A stretch of DNA of 64,000 nucleotides from Agitococcus sp. (GCA_030646715.1 JAUSLJ010000010.1:1-64000); one strand, 5' to 3'; shown: positions 43,860 through 54,298, numbered from the stretch's first letter. Made by a program: numbers and translations. The notes: a model not told the origin generated them from the sequence alone.

Positions 43860-44858
43860 ATGTCTGCCCCTACTCTTAGCCAATATCTATTAAATAAACA
43901 ATGCCATCACACCGTTATCACGCCGCAACTCGAACAGCTTATTATGCAAGTCAGTATTGCTTGTAAAGCCATTGGTATTACCATTGGTAAAGGCGCGTTA
44001 GCGGGCGTATTAGGGCAAGCGGGTTCAGAAAACATTCAAGGTGAAGAACAAAAGAAACTCGACATTATTACCAACGATATTATGCTGGCTGCCACCTCAA
44101 AAGGTGGCTGCGTGGCAGGTTTAGCCTCCGAAGAAATGGATGATATTTACCCATTACCCGAAGGTGCAAGACTGGGTGATTATTTGATGTTGTTCGACCC
44201 GTTAGATGGCTCGTCTAATATTGATGTCAATGTCTCGGTAGGCACGATTTTTTCGATTTTGCATAAGCCTGAAGGCAAAACAGACATCACCACAGAAGAT
44301 TTTTTACAAGCAGGCACCAAACAAGTGTGCGCGGGTTATGTGGTTTATGGCCCATCGACACTGTTGGTATTAACTTTAGGTCATGGCGTGGATTGCTTTA
44401 CCTTAGACCGTGAACTCGGTGAATTCATTTTGACCGAAACAGGCATGACGATTCCTGAAGATACTAAAGAATTTGCCATTAATATGTCCAATATGCGTTT
44501 CTGGGAACAACCCGTTTTACGTTATGTTGAAGAGTTATTAGCAGGCAAAACTCACGTTCGCGGCAAAGATTTTAATATGCGTTGGGTCGCGTCGATGGTC
44601 GCTGATGTGCATCGTATTTTGACGCGTGGTGGCGTGTTTATGTACCCGTACGATGTCAAAGATGCCAGTAAAGAAGGTAAATTACGCTTGATGTATGAAG
44701 CCAACCCGATGAGTTTTATTGTTGAACAAGCTGGCGGCGCATCGACAACAGGACGTGTTCGTATTTTAGAGATTCAACCGACAGGATTACATCAACGCGT
44801 GCCTGTGATTTTAGGTTCTAAAAACGAAGTAGAGTTAGTGACGGGTTATCATAGTTAA
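43860..44858 (+). CDS. fbp: Fructose-1,6-bisphosphatase, class I
   Basis: This 332-residue gluconeogenic enzyme hydrolyses fructose 1,6-bisphosphate to fructose 6-phosphate. The active-site motif [20 protein letters not shown] and the metal-binding EE in [12 protein letters not shown] are intact, as is [20 protein letters not shown] near the sugar-phosphate site. The length is typical. It is a single gene, and a terminator hairpin follows. Confidence 0.96.
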   Translation: MSAPTLSQYLLNKQCHHTVITPQLEQLIMQVSIACKAIGITIGKGALAGVLGQAGSENIQGEEQKKLDIITNDIMLAATSKGGCVAGLASEEMDDIYPLPEGARLGDYLMLFDPLDGSSNIDVNVSVGTIFSILHKPEGKTDITTEDFLQAGTKQVCAGYVVYGPSTLLVLTLGHGVDCFTLDRELGEFILTETGMTIPEDTKEFAINMSNMRFWEQPVLRYVEELLAGKTHVRGKDFNMRWVASMVADVHRILTRGGVFMYPYDVKDASKEGKLRLMYEANPMSFIVEQAGGASTTGRVRILEIQPTGLHQRVPVILGSKNEVELVTGYHS

Positions 44859-44875
44859 ACCCGCCACCGACATTT

Positions 44876-44899
44876 ACCCTCTCTTGGGTAAGAGAGGGT
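44876..44899. terminator. Terminator hairpin between fbp and a convergent gene
   Basis: ACCCTCTCTT-GGGT-AAGAGAGGGT forms a perfect 10-bp stem between convergent stop codons. Its sequence is related to the dispersed CCCCTCTTTGGCAAAGAGGGG element near 54250. Confidence 0.6.
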
Positions 44900-44906
44900 G
44901 AGTTTA

Positions 44907-46958
44907 CTAGGCAAATGGATCACTCATACTGCGCTTTGCCCCTTTCGGCAAGGTCGCTAATAAGGTCAAAGTCGTACCAAAAGGAATATTAATTTTAGCG
45001 TGGCTATTCACCGCCCAGCCATTTGCATCCAAAATCGGTGACAACTGACGTTGACGTAACTTAAACCACGCCATAATCATGGATGGTGCGGAAATCAACA
45101 GCATAATCCCCAATATCGCAATCGGCATTTTCCACGGTTCAAGTCCCAGAAACCCAGATACTATTGAAGCAATAACTGTACCAATAGCACCTACGGCTAA
45201 GCCAATAGCGGCAAAAATACCCGCGAATTTAGCAACATCAAAGGGTGCAGGTGGTGTTTTAGGTGCATCTTTTGGCGCGTTAGCGGCTGCCTGAATGTTG
45301 CTCGTTCCTGCTGTGACGCTCTCAGCCGATTTTGACTCAATGGCCTTGTCGCGGTCAGCAGCCATTTTTTGCATTTGATTACTCACCATCCGCCCTATTC
45401 GGCGATATGGTGTCCAAAATGCCTCACGGACACTGATGGCGTTTTCGATGATTTTGACAACAGTGGCATCCCAATCTCGCCCTGCTCGATCATAAAACAC
45501 GCCATTACGACCCACCATTAAATTACCCGCATCACCAGCGGTAACAGCGGCGACAATGGTCATCTTATTCACTTGGTCTTTACGAGAGCACTCGCAATAC
45601 AATAGATAGGTATTACTCAAACCCGCCATAGACGAATGCTTGGCCATATCATTAACATGAATGGTTAAGTCACAACTCCGCTCATCAATAAATAACGTAC
45701 CTGCTTGAAAAATAGCTTTATCTTTGCGGGTATAAAAGTGACTTAACGACACAAAGTTATTGATTAATGTTAATAAATTGGCTTGATAGCGCACTAATTT
45801 ATCGACATCAACCAAGGCATTGGCTTTATCAGCGACACTCAAATCTTTAGCGACTAAAGTCAATAACTCTGTATGCAAATTGGGACTTTGTAAAGCTAAC
45901 AAGCGTTCGTCGGATAAACCCGCTACTGCGCCCACAGGCTTCGCTGCTACCCATGTTCGATAGGCACTAAACGTTGATTTAATACCTTGCCATTGCGCCA
46001 GCGTTAAATTGTCAATCGCGCCCAATAACGGCACGACGGTTTGTTGTACAAAAGCCTGTATTTTGGCTTGCCACGCAGGATTAATACCTGCAAGCAAAGA
46101 CAGTTGTTGATTCGAGGTCACTTTCGCTAAGGGCAATGATTGAGTATCGGTATGATCTACACTCAATAATTGTGTACCCAAAGCGATAAACTGAGCATCA
46201 CTACCATTCATGGCTAACACGGCACGTTCATCAAAACCCGACAATTGCGCCCTCACAAAATAGTCGTCAATTTTGGCTTCAACCGCTGCTAAGGCACTAG
46301 CGGCATCCGCTGTTGCCGACGCTAACGGTAGCAAGGCACTATCGCTGGTAAGTTGCGTTTGCCACGCTTGAACAGCAACTAAATCGGCAAAAAACTGCTC
46401 GATGTGTTCGGTGGAAACAGCGGGATCACCACTGCGATCGGTAACGCTACCCACCGTGGCAATAATATCGTTAATCGCATTGGCTAAACTGTCATTCGGC
46501 GCAAAGGCCGCAGGAATTAAGCCATCACCATTCGCGTGCATCGGAGGAAACATCAAACTCAAGTCTTTCGTATCGACAATTGAAATGCTATCCGCTTCTG
46601 CTTTACCAATACGCAATAGCAATTCTTTGGCCGAAGCCAAAATCTTTTGCCCTTCTTCGGTACCATCATTGATAGCTGACAACGGTAAATCATTCCCTGT
46701 CAGTAAAACTTCTTTATTTTTTAAATGATTCAACGACCAACGAACGGCATTGAGTAATTCAGGGACACGAATACGCGCATCGCCATCAATATCAATATAA
46801 GCCAATGTCCGTTCATCGAACTCTAAGCCTTTTGTTGGGCATGCTAATGCCACCCATAATTTTTTATCTAAACTATCCAGTGCTTCTAAATCCTCAACAC
46901 TATCAATCACGACTTGATCAAAACCACCACTGCGAAAAAACCGCCATGTATGCGCCAT
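44907..46958 (-). CDS. Large membrane-associated protein of unknown function
   Basis: I do not recognise a named family for this ~683-residue protein. Near the N-terminus an EF-hand-like acidic loop occurs (YIDIDGDARIRVPELLNAVR). A long helical region follows, then YCECSRKDQVNKMTIVAAVT and a motif with NGVFYDRAGRDWDATVVKII. Two membrane helices lie at ~585-640 (GIFAAIGLAVGAIGTVIASI and PIAILGIMLLISAPSMIMAW), followed by a short soluble tail. The start is ATG 46958 (or the ATG just before it), preceded by GAGGT. It lies on the same strand as the upstream lipase-like gene. Function unknown. Confidence 0.75.
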   Translation of the reverse strand: MAHTWRFFRSGGFDQVVIDSVEDLEALDSLDKKLWVALACPTKGLEFDERTLAYIDIDGDARIRVPELLNAVRWSLNHLKNKEVLLTGNDLPLSAINDGTEEGQKILASAKELLLRIGKAEADSISIVDTKDLSLMFPPMHANGDGLIPAAFAPNDSLANAINDIIATVGSVTDRSGDPAVSTEHIEQFFADLVAVQAWQTQLTSDSALLPLASATADAASALAAVEAKIDDYFVRAQLSGFDERAVLAMNGSDAQFIALGTQLLSVDHTDTQSLPLAKVTSNQQLSLLAGINPAWQAKIQAFVQQTVVPLLGAIDNLTLAQWQGIKSTFSAYRTWVAAKPVGAVAGLSDERLLALQSPNLHTELLTLVAKDLSVADKANALVDVDKLVRYQANLLTLINNFVSLSHFYTRKDKAIFQAGTLFIDERSCDLTIHVNDMAKHSSMAGLSNTYLLYCECSRKDQVNKMTIVAAVTAGDAGNLMVGRNGVFYDRAGRDWDATVVKIIENAISVREAFWTPYRRIGRMVSNQMQKMAADRDKAIESKSAESVTAGTSNIQAAANAPKDAPKTPPAPFDVAKFAGIFAAIGLAVGAIGTVIASIVSGFLGLEPWKMPIAILGIMLLISAPSMIMAWFKLRQRQLSPILDANGWAVNSHAKINIPFGTTLTLLATLPKGAKRSMSDPFA

Positions 46959-47018
46959 CATTACCTCGTATTTAAGATTTAAACTCAACAGAATATTTTC
47001 ACTTTAGGTTAGAAGTGA

Positions 47019-47981
47019 TTACTCATGCAAAAATTGCTGCAATAAATGATCAATCGGTGCGCGAATATCCGCACGCTCATTTGCCAATTGATGAGAGGCT
47101 TCTTCTAATATCAACATTTTCACGAGATGCAAGTTTTTTCTGATAAAGCGAACATTATAAGTGCCGTTAACCGTTTGATCTCTGCCACCCTGCACTACCC
47201 AAACAGGAAACGAACAGGGCGGGAATTGATGCATATAAGCCACCCACTCTTTTAACGCCAACAACCATGACAAAGGAATCCAGCGCGCCTGTAAAGGATC
47301 TTCATCGCGCATAAAGTGCCAAAACTCAATATTACTGGTATTTTGACGAAATGCTCTTGGCAATCCACTACGTAATGATTTGAATAACCAAAAGGCTAAT
47401 TTCATTTGTAGCCATTGCATCCGAGCAGGAAACACCAAAGGAGCTAACAGAAATAAACGCTCTAACTCGGACTGTTGCTGGTGTTTTGAGGCCGACAAGA
47501 CATAATCCATTAAAATTGCGCCACCTGTACTTTGTCCCAAACCCAACCACGGCTTAGGTAACTCATGACGCAGCATCATTAATAAATATTGAAATATCAC
47601 TTGATACTCAGCAAAGTTTCCTATACTGGCTTTTGTTCCTGTGGATAAACCATGCCCTGGCAAGTCATAAATAACTACCGCATAGCCCTGCTGAAACAAT
47701 TGCGGCAAGATATGTCTGTACAAACCACTATGCTCTAAATAGCCATGTACCACCCACACTGTTCCTTTGGGGGCAACAGGAACAAAGGCGTGTGTTAAAA
47801 TTTGATACCCTGCGACATCGACATAACCGCAACTATGATGAAGACCATAAAAATCACTCTCAAAATCAAGATGATAAAATCGACAATAATCAGCCACAGC
47901 GCCATTATTAGGTACAATCGTTGTGACATCAAATGGCGGTAAAGCTTGGCGTGTTGTTTCAGGATGAAAAACCATCATCAT
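47019..47981 (-). CDS. Alpha/beta hydrolase, monoacylglycerol-lipase type
   Basis: This 320-residue serine hydrolase of the 'hydrolase_4' group has the oxyanion motif WVVHGYLEHSGLYRHILPQL, VIYDLPGHGLSTG, the nucleophile elbow LGLGQSTGGAILMDY, an Asp in VVQGGRDQTVN, and a His in EEASHQLANE. The Ser sits in GQSTGG rather than the more usual GHSMGG. It is likely a lysophospholipase or monoglyceride lipase. It has no signal peptide and precedes the large membrane-protein gene on the same strand. Confidence 0.88.
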   Translation of the reverse strand: MMMVFHPETTRQALPPFDVTTIVPNNGAVADYCRFYHLDFESDFYGLHHSCGYVDVAGYQILTHAFVPVAPKGTVWVVHGYLEHSGLYRHILPQLFQQGYAVVIYDLPGHGLSTGTKASIGNFAEYQVIFQYLLMMLRHELPKPWLGLGQSTGGAILMDYVLSASKHQQQSELERLFLLAPLVFPARMQWLQMKLAFWLFKSLRSGLPRAFRQNTSNIEFWHFMRDEDPLQARWIPLSWLLALKEWVAYMHQFPPCSFPVWVVQGGRDQTVNGTYNVRFIRKNLHLVKMLILEEASHQLANERADIRAPIDHLLQQFLHE

Positions 47982-48127
47982 TGCACTCTGTTATGTTCTG
48001 AAAAACTTATAGCACGTTCCTAAACACTAAAAAATGACACCAAATGTCAATTATCATCTCTTAAGCCGTCTAAAATCAAAATTAGCACGATGGTACTCAC
48101 AACTAAACAAGATTCGGGGTAATCACA

Positions 48128-48790
48128 ATGATCGGTATTCCAATTGCCTTACTCGCAGCCAATGGTGTCGAATGGTATTTACACAAATATGCCCTACACG
48201 GCGTACCGAAGGAAGGTGGTGGCAGAAAGTCGTTATCTGAAGCATTTATGAAACGCCATTGGGCACACCACAAACGCGTGCGTTTAACAAAATACCGTGA
48301 CGATGAGTTATACGCTGACTTCAGCGAAAGCCCTGATGCTAAAGCGGAAGCAGCAGCCCTCATTAAGATTTGTGCTGTCACCAGTTTAGCTATGCCTGTA
48401 GCACCCTTTTTTACCCTGACGACTTATTACTGCGCATGGAATTATTGGCATGTTCACAGCCAATCACATTTAGACCCTGAATGGGGTAAGAAAAAGATTC
48501 CGTGGCACTACGACCACCACATGAATACCAACCAAGATGCCAATTGGGGGGTTACTAAGCCGTGGTTTGATTACATTATGGGTACGCGAGTTATTTCGTC
48601 GGCAGACTTACAGGAATCTAATCCGCTCGGCATTAAATTGCCGTTATTTGTCGAAAACAAACTCAATGCTTTAGCACGACGCTACGCACCACGCGCCTTT
48701 GAAAAACTGGATGCTAATAAACGGGAAGAAGCGCAAAAACGCGCGCAAGGTTTAGAAAACGTGATGCCTGAGTTTCAAGCAGTAACGTAA
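48128..48790 (+). CDS. Fatty-acid-hydroxylase-superfamily membrane protein
   Basis: This 220-residue protein has the histidine clusters of the sterol desaturase/fatty acid hydroxylase superfamily, which ligate a di-iron centre: EWYLHKYALHG, HWAHHKRVR, WHVHSQSHLD, and WHYDHHMNTN. Membrane helices are at the N-terminus and ~80-105. It probably hydroxylates or desaturates a lipid. It is preceded by GGGG 9 bases before the ATG and transcribed alone. Confidence 0.85.
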   Translation: MIGIPIALLAANGVEWYLHKYALHGVPKEGGGRKSLSEAFMKRHWAHHKRVRLTKYRDDELYADFSESPDAKAEAAALIKICAVTSLAMPVAPFFTLTTYYCAWNYWHVHSQSHLDPEWGKKKIPWHYDHHMNTNQDANWGVTKPWFDYIMGTRVISSADLQESNPLGIKLPLFVENKLNALARRYAPRAFEKLDANKREEAQKRAQGLENVMPEFQAVT

Positions 48791-48833
48791 TATTCAGAAC
48801 GGTTGGCCTTTTGGCTAAATACTTCTTCCTACT

Positions 48834-48918
48834 TACCCTTCGACAAGCTCAGGGCGAACGGTGTTCATTAATCCGCTCGTGGTGGGCCTGTCGAACCATC
48901 CTTCGATAGGCTCAGGTG
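48834..48918. repeat. CTTCGACAAGCTCAGG dispersed repeat
   Basis: ACCCTTCGACAAGCTCAGGG is followed ~50 bases later by a related inverted piece, ATCCTTCGATAGGCTCAGG, in the gap between two convergent genes. It is related to the sequence at 18702-18748. Confidence 0.5.
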
Positions 48919-48932
48919 GAGTAAAACTACTT

Positions 48933-49256
48933 TCAGTCATTAAAAACGATTTTATCTTTATTTTTCTCAATGAGTCCTGCGCCAATGCCTTTGACTTCAT
49001 CTAAATCCTCTAGTGAAGAAAAGTTGCCATTTGTTTCACGCCACTCAATAATCGCAGCAGCTTTGGCCTTACCTACCCCCTTGAGCTGAGTAGAAAGCAT
49101 TTCTGCTGTTGCAGTATTAATATTGACGGAGATAGAAGCGGATACCGACGCAGATTTTGCGCTCACGACATCACATTGTGGTGATTCAGCAAACGCAGCG
49201 GGTATTTCAAACACGACCAACCAAGAAAGTACAGCAAACAAAACTCGCCACATCAT
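48933..49256 (-). CDS. ComEA-family helix-hairpin-helix DNA-binding protein
   Basis: This 107-residue protein has a signal peptide (LFAVLSWLVVFEIPAAFAES) and two helix-hairpin-helix motifs: INTATAEMLSTQLKGVGKAK and FSSLEDLDEVKGIGAGLIEK. ComEA binds incoming double-stranded DNA in the periplasm during natural transformation. It is close to the pil genes, which also serve DNA uptake, though it is transcribed divergently. The start is ATGATG preceded by GGAGGC. Confidence 0.9.
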   Translation of the reverse strand: MMWRVLFAVLSWLVVFEIPAAFAESPQCDVVSAKSASVSASISVNINTATAEMLSTQLKGVGKAKAAAIIEWRETNGNFSSLEDLDEVKGIGAGLIEKNKDKIVFND

Positions 49257-49492
49257 CAGCCTCCCTGCAAATATTTATTGTGATGCATTATTATACAAAA
49301 ATGCCAACAATATCCCAAGAGAATCTCAACAACTCTTTGCCCCGCCCCAATTTTTGATTTATATTCCAAACTGTTAGCAATCTTTTTTAAGTAAACGCTA
49401 TAATTGACAGCAACAATTTTTTGTCATTAGACTTTCATTGACGAAAACGTGTATTTATCCAACTAAAGCAAAAACAACAGCGGAATTACGAC

Positions 49493-51232
49493 ATGGCAAC
49501 TCCTTCATCCAATACCACATCTTTTGGCGGCTTAGCTAAGCGCCTTGTAAATGAGGGCTTGGTTGATGTCGCAGTCATGCAAAAAGCATTGATTGAGTCG
49601 CAACGAGAACAAGCATCACTCATTAGTTATCTCGTAAAAAATAAAATTGCTAAAGCCTCCCAAGTCGCTTGGCTGATGGCCGATGAGTTTGGCGACCCTT
49701 TGTTTGACTTAGATGCACTTGATTTTGATTTAATCCCCAAAGAACACATTGACGAAAAAATCGTTAAGCAATACAACGCACTACCTATTTTCAAACGAGG
49801 AAAACGTCTTTTTGTAGCCATGGGCGACCCGACACGCCTTGATGCTATTGATGCCATTCGTTTCAATACAGGCTTAAATGTAGAAACGGTGGTTGTTGAA
49901 GAAGACCGTTTAGTTAAATTAATAGAAAAGATATTGGAAGGTAGCAGCAACAAGATGATGGAAGGTCTAGATGATGACCTTGAAAATCTTGATATTACGG
50001 GCGGCGATGAAGACCCCAACAAAAAAGACTCGGGAACCAGCACTTCTTCCGAAGACGATGCTCCAATCGTTAAGTACATTAATAAAATTTTACTTGATGC
50101 CATCAAAATGGGCGCATCCGACTTACATTTTGAACCCTACGAAAAAGCTTATCGTATTCGTTTCCGTGTTGATGGCGTACTTCGTGAACACACACGCCCT
50201 CCTGTGCAACTCGCAGGAAAAATGGCGGCACGTTTAAAAGTCATGTCACAAATGGATATTTCTGAACGACGCGTACCGCAAGATGGTCGGATTAAACTCA
50301 AATTATCAAAAACGCGCGCCATCGACTTCCGTGTTAACTCTCTCCCGACATTGTTTGGTGAGAAACTCTGTTTGCGTATTCTTGACCCATCAAGCGCGAT
50401 GTTGGGTATTGATGCCTTAGGTTACGAACCCGATCAAAAAGCCTTATTTTTGTCGGCACTCGAAAAGCCACAAGGGATGTTATTAATCACGGGGCCAACA
50501 GGTTCAGGCAAAACAGTATCGCTTTATACGGGTCTTAATATTCTTAACAATGAAGAAACAAATATATCGACCGCCGAAGACCCTGTGGAGATCAACCTCG
50601 AAGGTATTAATCAAGTCAACGTTAATGCGCGTGTTGGTTTAACCTTTGCGGCGGCACTGAAAGCTTTCTTACGGCAAGATCCTGAAATCATCATGCTCGG
50701 GGAGATTCGGGACTTAGAAACGGCCGAAATTGCTGTAAAAGCGGCACAAACAGGCCACATGGTATTGTCCACCCTCCATACTAATAGTGCCCCCGAAACG
50801 CTGACACGTCTTCGTAATATGGGCATACCTTCATTTAACATTGCTACTTCAGTCAATCTCGTGATTGCCCAACGCTTAGGTCGTCGTTTGTGTAGCGCGT
50901 GCAAAAAACCGATGGATGTCCCTAAAATTAGTTTATTAGAAATGGGCTTTACCGAAGCAGATTTGGCGACAGGATTTACCGTGTATCAAGCTGTTGGTTG
51001 TGACCAATGTCGAGATGGCTACAAAGGTCGGGTTGGTATTTATGAAGTCATGAAAATTACGCCAAAATTAGCAAAATTGATTATGGAAGATGGCAACTCC
51101 ATTCAGATTGCCGACCTGTCGCGCTCAGAAGGCTTTCCTGACTTACGTCGCTCTGGCCTAGTAAAAGTGATGGCGGGTATTACCACTCTTCAAGAAATGG
51201 ATCGTATTACGGGTGCGGATTCGTCTCACTAA
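49493..51232 (+). CDS. pilB: Type IV pilus assembly ATPase PilB
   Basis: This 579-residue motor ATPase powers pilus extension. An N-terminal T2SSE_N domain (~20-160) is followed by a nucleotide-binding region: Walker A TGPTGSGKTVSLYTG, Asp box ISTAEDPVEI, Walker B IIMLGEIRDLETAEIA, and a His box (LHTNSAPETLTRL). A zinc-binding CSACKKP...CDQCRDGYKGR tetracysteine lies near the C-terminus. It is the first gene of pilB-pilC-pilD-coaE-yacG. A promoter-like phrase shared with 33919 lies ~50 bases upstream. Confidence 0.97.
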   Translation: MATPSSNTTSFGGLAKRLVNEGLVDVAVMQKALIESQREQASLISYLVKNKIAKASQVAWLMADEFGDPLFDLDALDFDLIPKEHIDEKIVKQYNALPIFKRGKRLFVAMGDPTRLDAIDAIRFNTGLNVETVVVEEDRLVKLIEKILEGSSNKMMEGLDDDLENLDITGGDEDPNKKDSGTSTSSEDDAPIVKYINKILLDAIKMGASDLHFEPYEKAYRIRFRVDGVLREHTRPPVQLAGKMAARLKVMSQMDISERRVPQDGRIKLKLSKTRAIDFRVNSLPTLFGEKLCLRILDPSSAMLGIDALGYEPDQKALFLSALEKPQGMLLITGPTGSGKTVSLYTGLNILNNEETNISTAEDPVEINLEGINQVNVNARVGLTFAAALKAFLRQDPEIIMLGEIRDLETAEIAVKAAQTGHMVLSTLHTNSAPETLTRLRNMGIPSFNIATSVNLVIAQRLGRRLCSACKKPMDVPKISLLEMGFTEADLATGFTVYQAVGCDQCRDGYKGRVGIYEVMKITPKLAKLIMEDGNSIQIADLSRSEGFPDLRRSGLVKVMAGITTLQEMDRITGADSSH

Positions 51233-51299
51233 GACGGACACTATTGCGCTAACAAAAGACTAATCGGGCAGAGCCCTCCAAAAACGAGTATGACGGATT

Positions 51300-52526
51300 A
51301 TGGCAACCAAAAAACCAGAAGCGATTCTAAACTTTGCTTATGAAGGTCTAGATCGCAAAGGCAAAAAAACAAAAGGTGAAATGTCTGGTAAAAATGTCGC
51401 ACTTGTTAAAGCACAACTGCGCAAGCAAGGCATCAACGTCAATAAGATTCATAAAAAAACCACCAATCCTTTGGCAAACTTTAGTAAAGCTAAAATTACG
51501 CCAATGGATGTTGCAGTTTTCACTCGCCAATTGGCAACGATGATGAAAGCAGGCGTGCCATTAGTCCAGTCATTTGAAATTGTTGCTGAAGGCTTAGACA
51601 ACTTAAGTATGCGCGAAGTAGTGCTTGGGATTAAAAATGAGGTGGAGGCAGGTAACACCTTTGCTGGAGCCATCCAAAAATATCCACTGTATTTTGACCC
51701 CTTGTTTTGCAGCCTCGTTGAGTCTGGGGAACAGTCTGGCGCACTAGAAACAATGCTTGACCGCGTTGCTCAATACAAAGAAAAAAGCGAGCTTTTAAAG
51801 CAAAAAATCAATAAAGCGATGAAATATCCAATCAGTGTGTTAGTTGTTGCAGTAATCGTCACCGTCATCTTATTGCTCAAAGTTGTACCCGTATTCCAAG
51901 ACTTATTCTCCAGTTTTGGCGCACAACTGCCTGCTTTTACCATGATGGTAATTAATATGTCTAAATGGTTACAAAACTATTGGTTTGTTCTATTAGTTGT
52001 TATCTTAGGTATGGGCGGAGCGTTCTCGGAAGCCAAGAAACGTAGTGTCGCCTTCAACAATATGCTTGACCGCTTAGCTTTAAAAGCACCTATTGTCGGT
52101 GACTTAGTCTATAAATCAACCGTTGCTCGTTTTGCACGGACATTATCTACTACTTTCTCTGCTGGTGTTCCATTAGTCGATGCACTGTTATCCTGCGCTG
52201 GTGCAACAGGTAACGTTGTTTATCGTGATGCTGTACTAAAAATACGTGATGAGGTTTCCACAGGGCAACAATTAGGCTTCGCCATGCGCCAATCAGGCAT
52301 TTTCCCCTCTATGGCATTACAAATGGTTGCCATTGGTGAAGAGTCTGGAGCCTTAGACGCAATGCTTGACCGAGTAGCAACGCACTTTGAAAATGAAGTT
52401 GACAATGCAGTTGATGGTTTGACTAGCATGATGGAACCACTCATTATGGCCGTACTGGGTGTGTTAATTGGTGGTCTGGTTGTTGCCATGTACTTACCAA
52501 TTTTCCAATTGGGCTCGGTGGCTTAA
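51300..52526 (+). CDS. pilC: Type IV pilus inner-membrane platform protein PilC
   Basis: This 408-residue protein contains two T2SSF domains, each with the signature GNTFAGAIQKYPLYFDPLFC / GQQLGFAMRQSGIFPSMALQ and GEQSGALETMLDRVA / GEESGALDAMLDRVA, plus three to four membrane helices. It couples PilB to pilus assembly. Its stop overlaps the pilD start by one base (TAATG). Confidence 0.97.
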   Translation: MATKKPEAILNFAYEGLDRKGKKTKGEMSGKNVALVKAQLRKQGINVNKIHKKTTNPLANFSKAKITPMDVAVFTRQLATMMKAGVPLVQSFEIVAEGLDNLSMREVVLGIKNEVEAGNTFAGAIQKYPLYFDPLFCSLVESGEQSGALETMLDRVAQYKEKSELLKQKINKAMKYPISVLVVAVIVTVILLLKVVPVFQDLFSSFGAQLPAFTMMVINMSKWLQNYWFVLLVVILGMGGAFSEAKKRSVAFNNMLDRLALKAPIVGDLVYKSTVARFARTLSTTFSAGVPLVDALLSCAGATGNVVYRDAVLKIRDEVSTGQQLGFAMRQSGIFPSMALQMVAIGEESGALDAMLDRVATHFENEVDNAVDGLTSMMEPLIMAVLGVLIGGLVVAMYLPIFQLGSVA

Positions 52527-53380
52527 TGTTAGAGCTTTATAGCCAATCCCCCTTCCTAAGTGGGGGACTCGTTTTACTGCTAGGCTTATGTATTGGTAGT
52601 TTTCTGAATGTCGTTATTTATCGTTTGCCTGTCATGATGGAGCGCAAATGGAATGACGAATGTTGTGAACTACTACAACAGACTAATACCATTACCGACA
52701 AGTTTAATTTAGCGACTCCTGCCTCACGCTGCCCTAAATGCGGACATAAAATCAAAGCAGGGGAAAACATTCCTGTGTTTAGTTGGTTATTGCTCAAAGG
52801 GAAATGTAGCCACTGTAAAACACCCATCTCTCCGCGTTATCCTTTGGTGGAGTTAGCCACAGGTTTATTATCACTTTTAGTGTTCTTAGCGTTCGGTCCA
52901 ACAGCCAAAATGCTGAGTGCATTGGTGCTGACGTGGGCAGTGATTGCTCTAACCATGATTGACTTTGACACACAACTATTACCCGATGACATTACCTTAC
53001 CACTGATTTGGGCTGGCTTATTAGTCAACATGAATGGTTTATGGATACCCCTTGACCAAGCTGTATTGGGTGCCATGTTTGGTTATTTGTCGTTATGGAG
53101 TATTTACTGGCTGTTTAAATTAGTGACGGGCAAAGAAGGCATGGGTTATGGCGATTTCAAATTGCTTGCCGCTTTGGGTGCATGGCTGGGTCCAAGTCAA
53201 CTGCCATTAATCATTTTGCTCTCGTCTTGTGTTGGTGCTGTCATTGGTGGTGTTTATGCCGCTATTCGTAAAGAAAGTGCGCCTTTTGCCTTTGGACCTT
53301 ATTTGGCTATTGCGGGTTTAATTGCCATGTTTACTGGCACTGAACTGGTGAGCTGGTATTTAGGCACTTGGAAACATTAA
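52526..53380 (+). CDS. pilD: Type IV prepilin peptidase / N-methyltransferase PilD
   Basis: This 284-residue, multi-helix aspartic protease cleaves prepilin leader peptides and methylates the new N-terminus. The cytoplasmic loop has four cysteines (CPKCGHKI...CSHCKTPI). The two catalytic Asp are in MIDFDTQLLPDDITLPL and GYGDFKLLAALGAW. The N-terminal GLCIGSFLNVVIYRLPVMM is also signature-like. It is translationally coupled to pilC. Confidence 0.97.
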   Translation: MLELYSQSPFLSGGLVLLLGLCIGSFLNVVIYRLPVMMERKWNDECCELLQQTNTITDKFNLATPASRCPKCGHKIKAGENIPVFSWLLLKGKCSHCKTPISPRYPLVELATGLLSLLVFLAFGPTAKMLSALVLTWAVIALTMIDFDTQLLPDDITLPLIWAGLLVNMNGLWIPLDQAVLGAMFGYLSLWSIYWLFKLVTGKEGMGYGDFKLLAALGAWLGPSQLPLIILLSSCVGAVIGGVYAAIRKESAPFAFGPYLAIAGLIAMFTGTELVSWYLGTWKH

Positions 53381-53381
53381 T

Positions 53382-53981
53382 ATGTATGTGGTGGGTTTAA
53401 CGGGCGGTATTGGCAGTGGCAAAACGGCTGCCAGTGATTATCTCCACTCTTTAGGTATTGACGTGGTTGATGCCGATGTTGTTGCTCGTGATGTAGTTGC
53501 TATCGGCCAGCCTGCTTTAGCACAAATTGCTCAACACTTTGGCACCGCCATTTTACTCGCTGATGGCAGCTTAGACCGCAGTGCGCTACGCACGATTGTT
53601 TTTAACAACGCCGATGAACGCAAAGTGCTAGAAACGATTACTCATCCCGCCATTCGTCAAGAAATTTTGCAACAGCTAACGGCCAGCGTATCCCCTTACA
53701 CCTTGCTCGTATCACCCTTACTATTTGAAAGTGGCCAGTACCAATTTGCTCATCGTAACTTAGTCATTGATGCCAGTGAAGACTTACAACGTCAACGTGC
53801 GGCCATGCGTGATGGGGTGAGTAGCGAACAAATCAATAATATTATGGCCGCTCAATTAACACGTACAGAACGAAATCGTCGCGCCGATGATATTGTCATT
53901 AATCATGGCGATTTAGCGGATTTATATCAGCAATTACACATTGTACATCAACAATATTTGCAGCTCAGTCAAGCAGGCTAA
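53382..53981 (+). CDS. coaE: Dephospho-CoA kinase
   Basis: This 199-residue P-loop kinase performs the last step of coenzyme A synthesis. It has Walker A GLTGGIGSGKTAASDYL and the family patterns DADVVARDVV, THPAIRQEIL and SPLLFESGQYQF. It starts one base after pilD ends and is a standard member of this pil cluster in gammaproteobacteria. Confidence 0.96.
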   Translation: MYVVGLTGGIGSGKTAASDYLHSLGIDVVDADVVARDVVAIGQPALAQIAQHFGTAILLADGSLDRSALRTIVFNNADERKVLETITHPAIRQEILQQLTASVSPYTLLVSPLLFESGQYQFAHRNLVIDASEDLQRQRAAMRDGVSSEQINNIMAAQLTRTERNRRADDIVINHGDLADLYQQLHIVHQQYLQLSQAG

Positions 53982-53985
53982 CTTC

Positions 53986-54177
53986 ATGGATTCGCAAGAA
54001 CCTATCACAAAACCACCTATTACCTTAGCTTGTCGCCGCTGCGGCAAAATAACCACATGGCAAGGCAATGAGTTTCGGCCATTTTGCAGTGATCGCTGCA
54101 AACAAATTGATTTAGGGGCGTGGGCGAATGAGGACTATGCCATCCCGACGACACCATCAAACGAAGATGAAGAGTAA
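53986..54177 (+). CDS. yacG: DNA gyrase inhibitor / zinc-binding protein YacG
   Basis: This 63-residue protein has the YacG zinc motif CRRCGK...FCSDRCKQIDLGAWANE, followed by an acidic tail. YacG binds GyrB and inhibits gyrase, as known in E. coli. ATG 53986 is preferred; the longer frame begins inside coaE. It is the last gene of the pil-coaE operon. Confidence 0.93.
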   Translation: MDSQEPITKPPITLACRRCGKITTWQGNEFRPFCSDRCKQIDLGAWANEDYAIPTTPSNEDEE

Positions 54178-54298
54178 AATCGGTAAATAACACATAGGGC
54201 AATGCTAGAGGCCGTTGACGTTTTACAAAAATAGCCAAAAAAAGTGGAAACTCCCCCTCTTTGGCAAAGAGGGGTTAGAGGAGATTCGCACAATAACA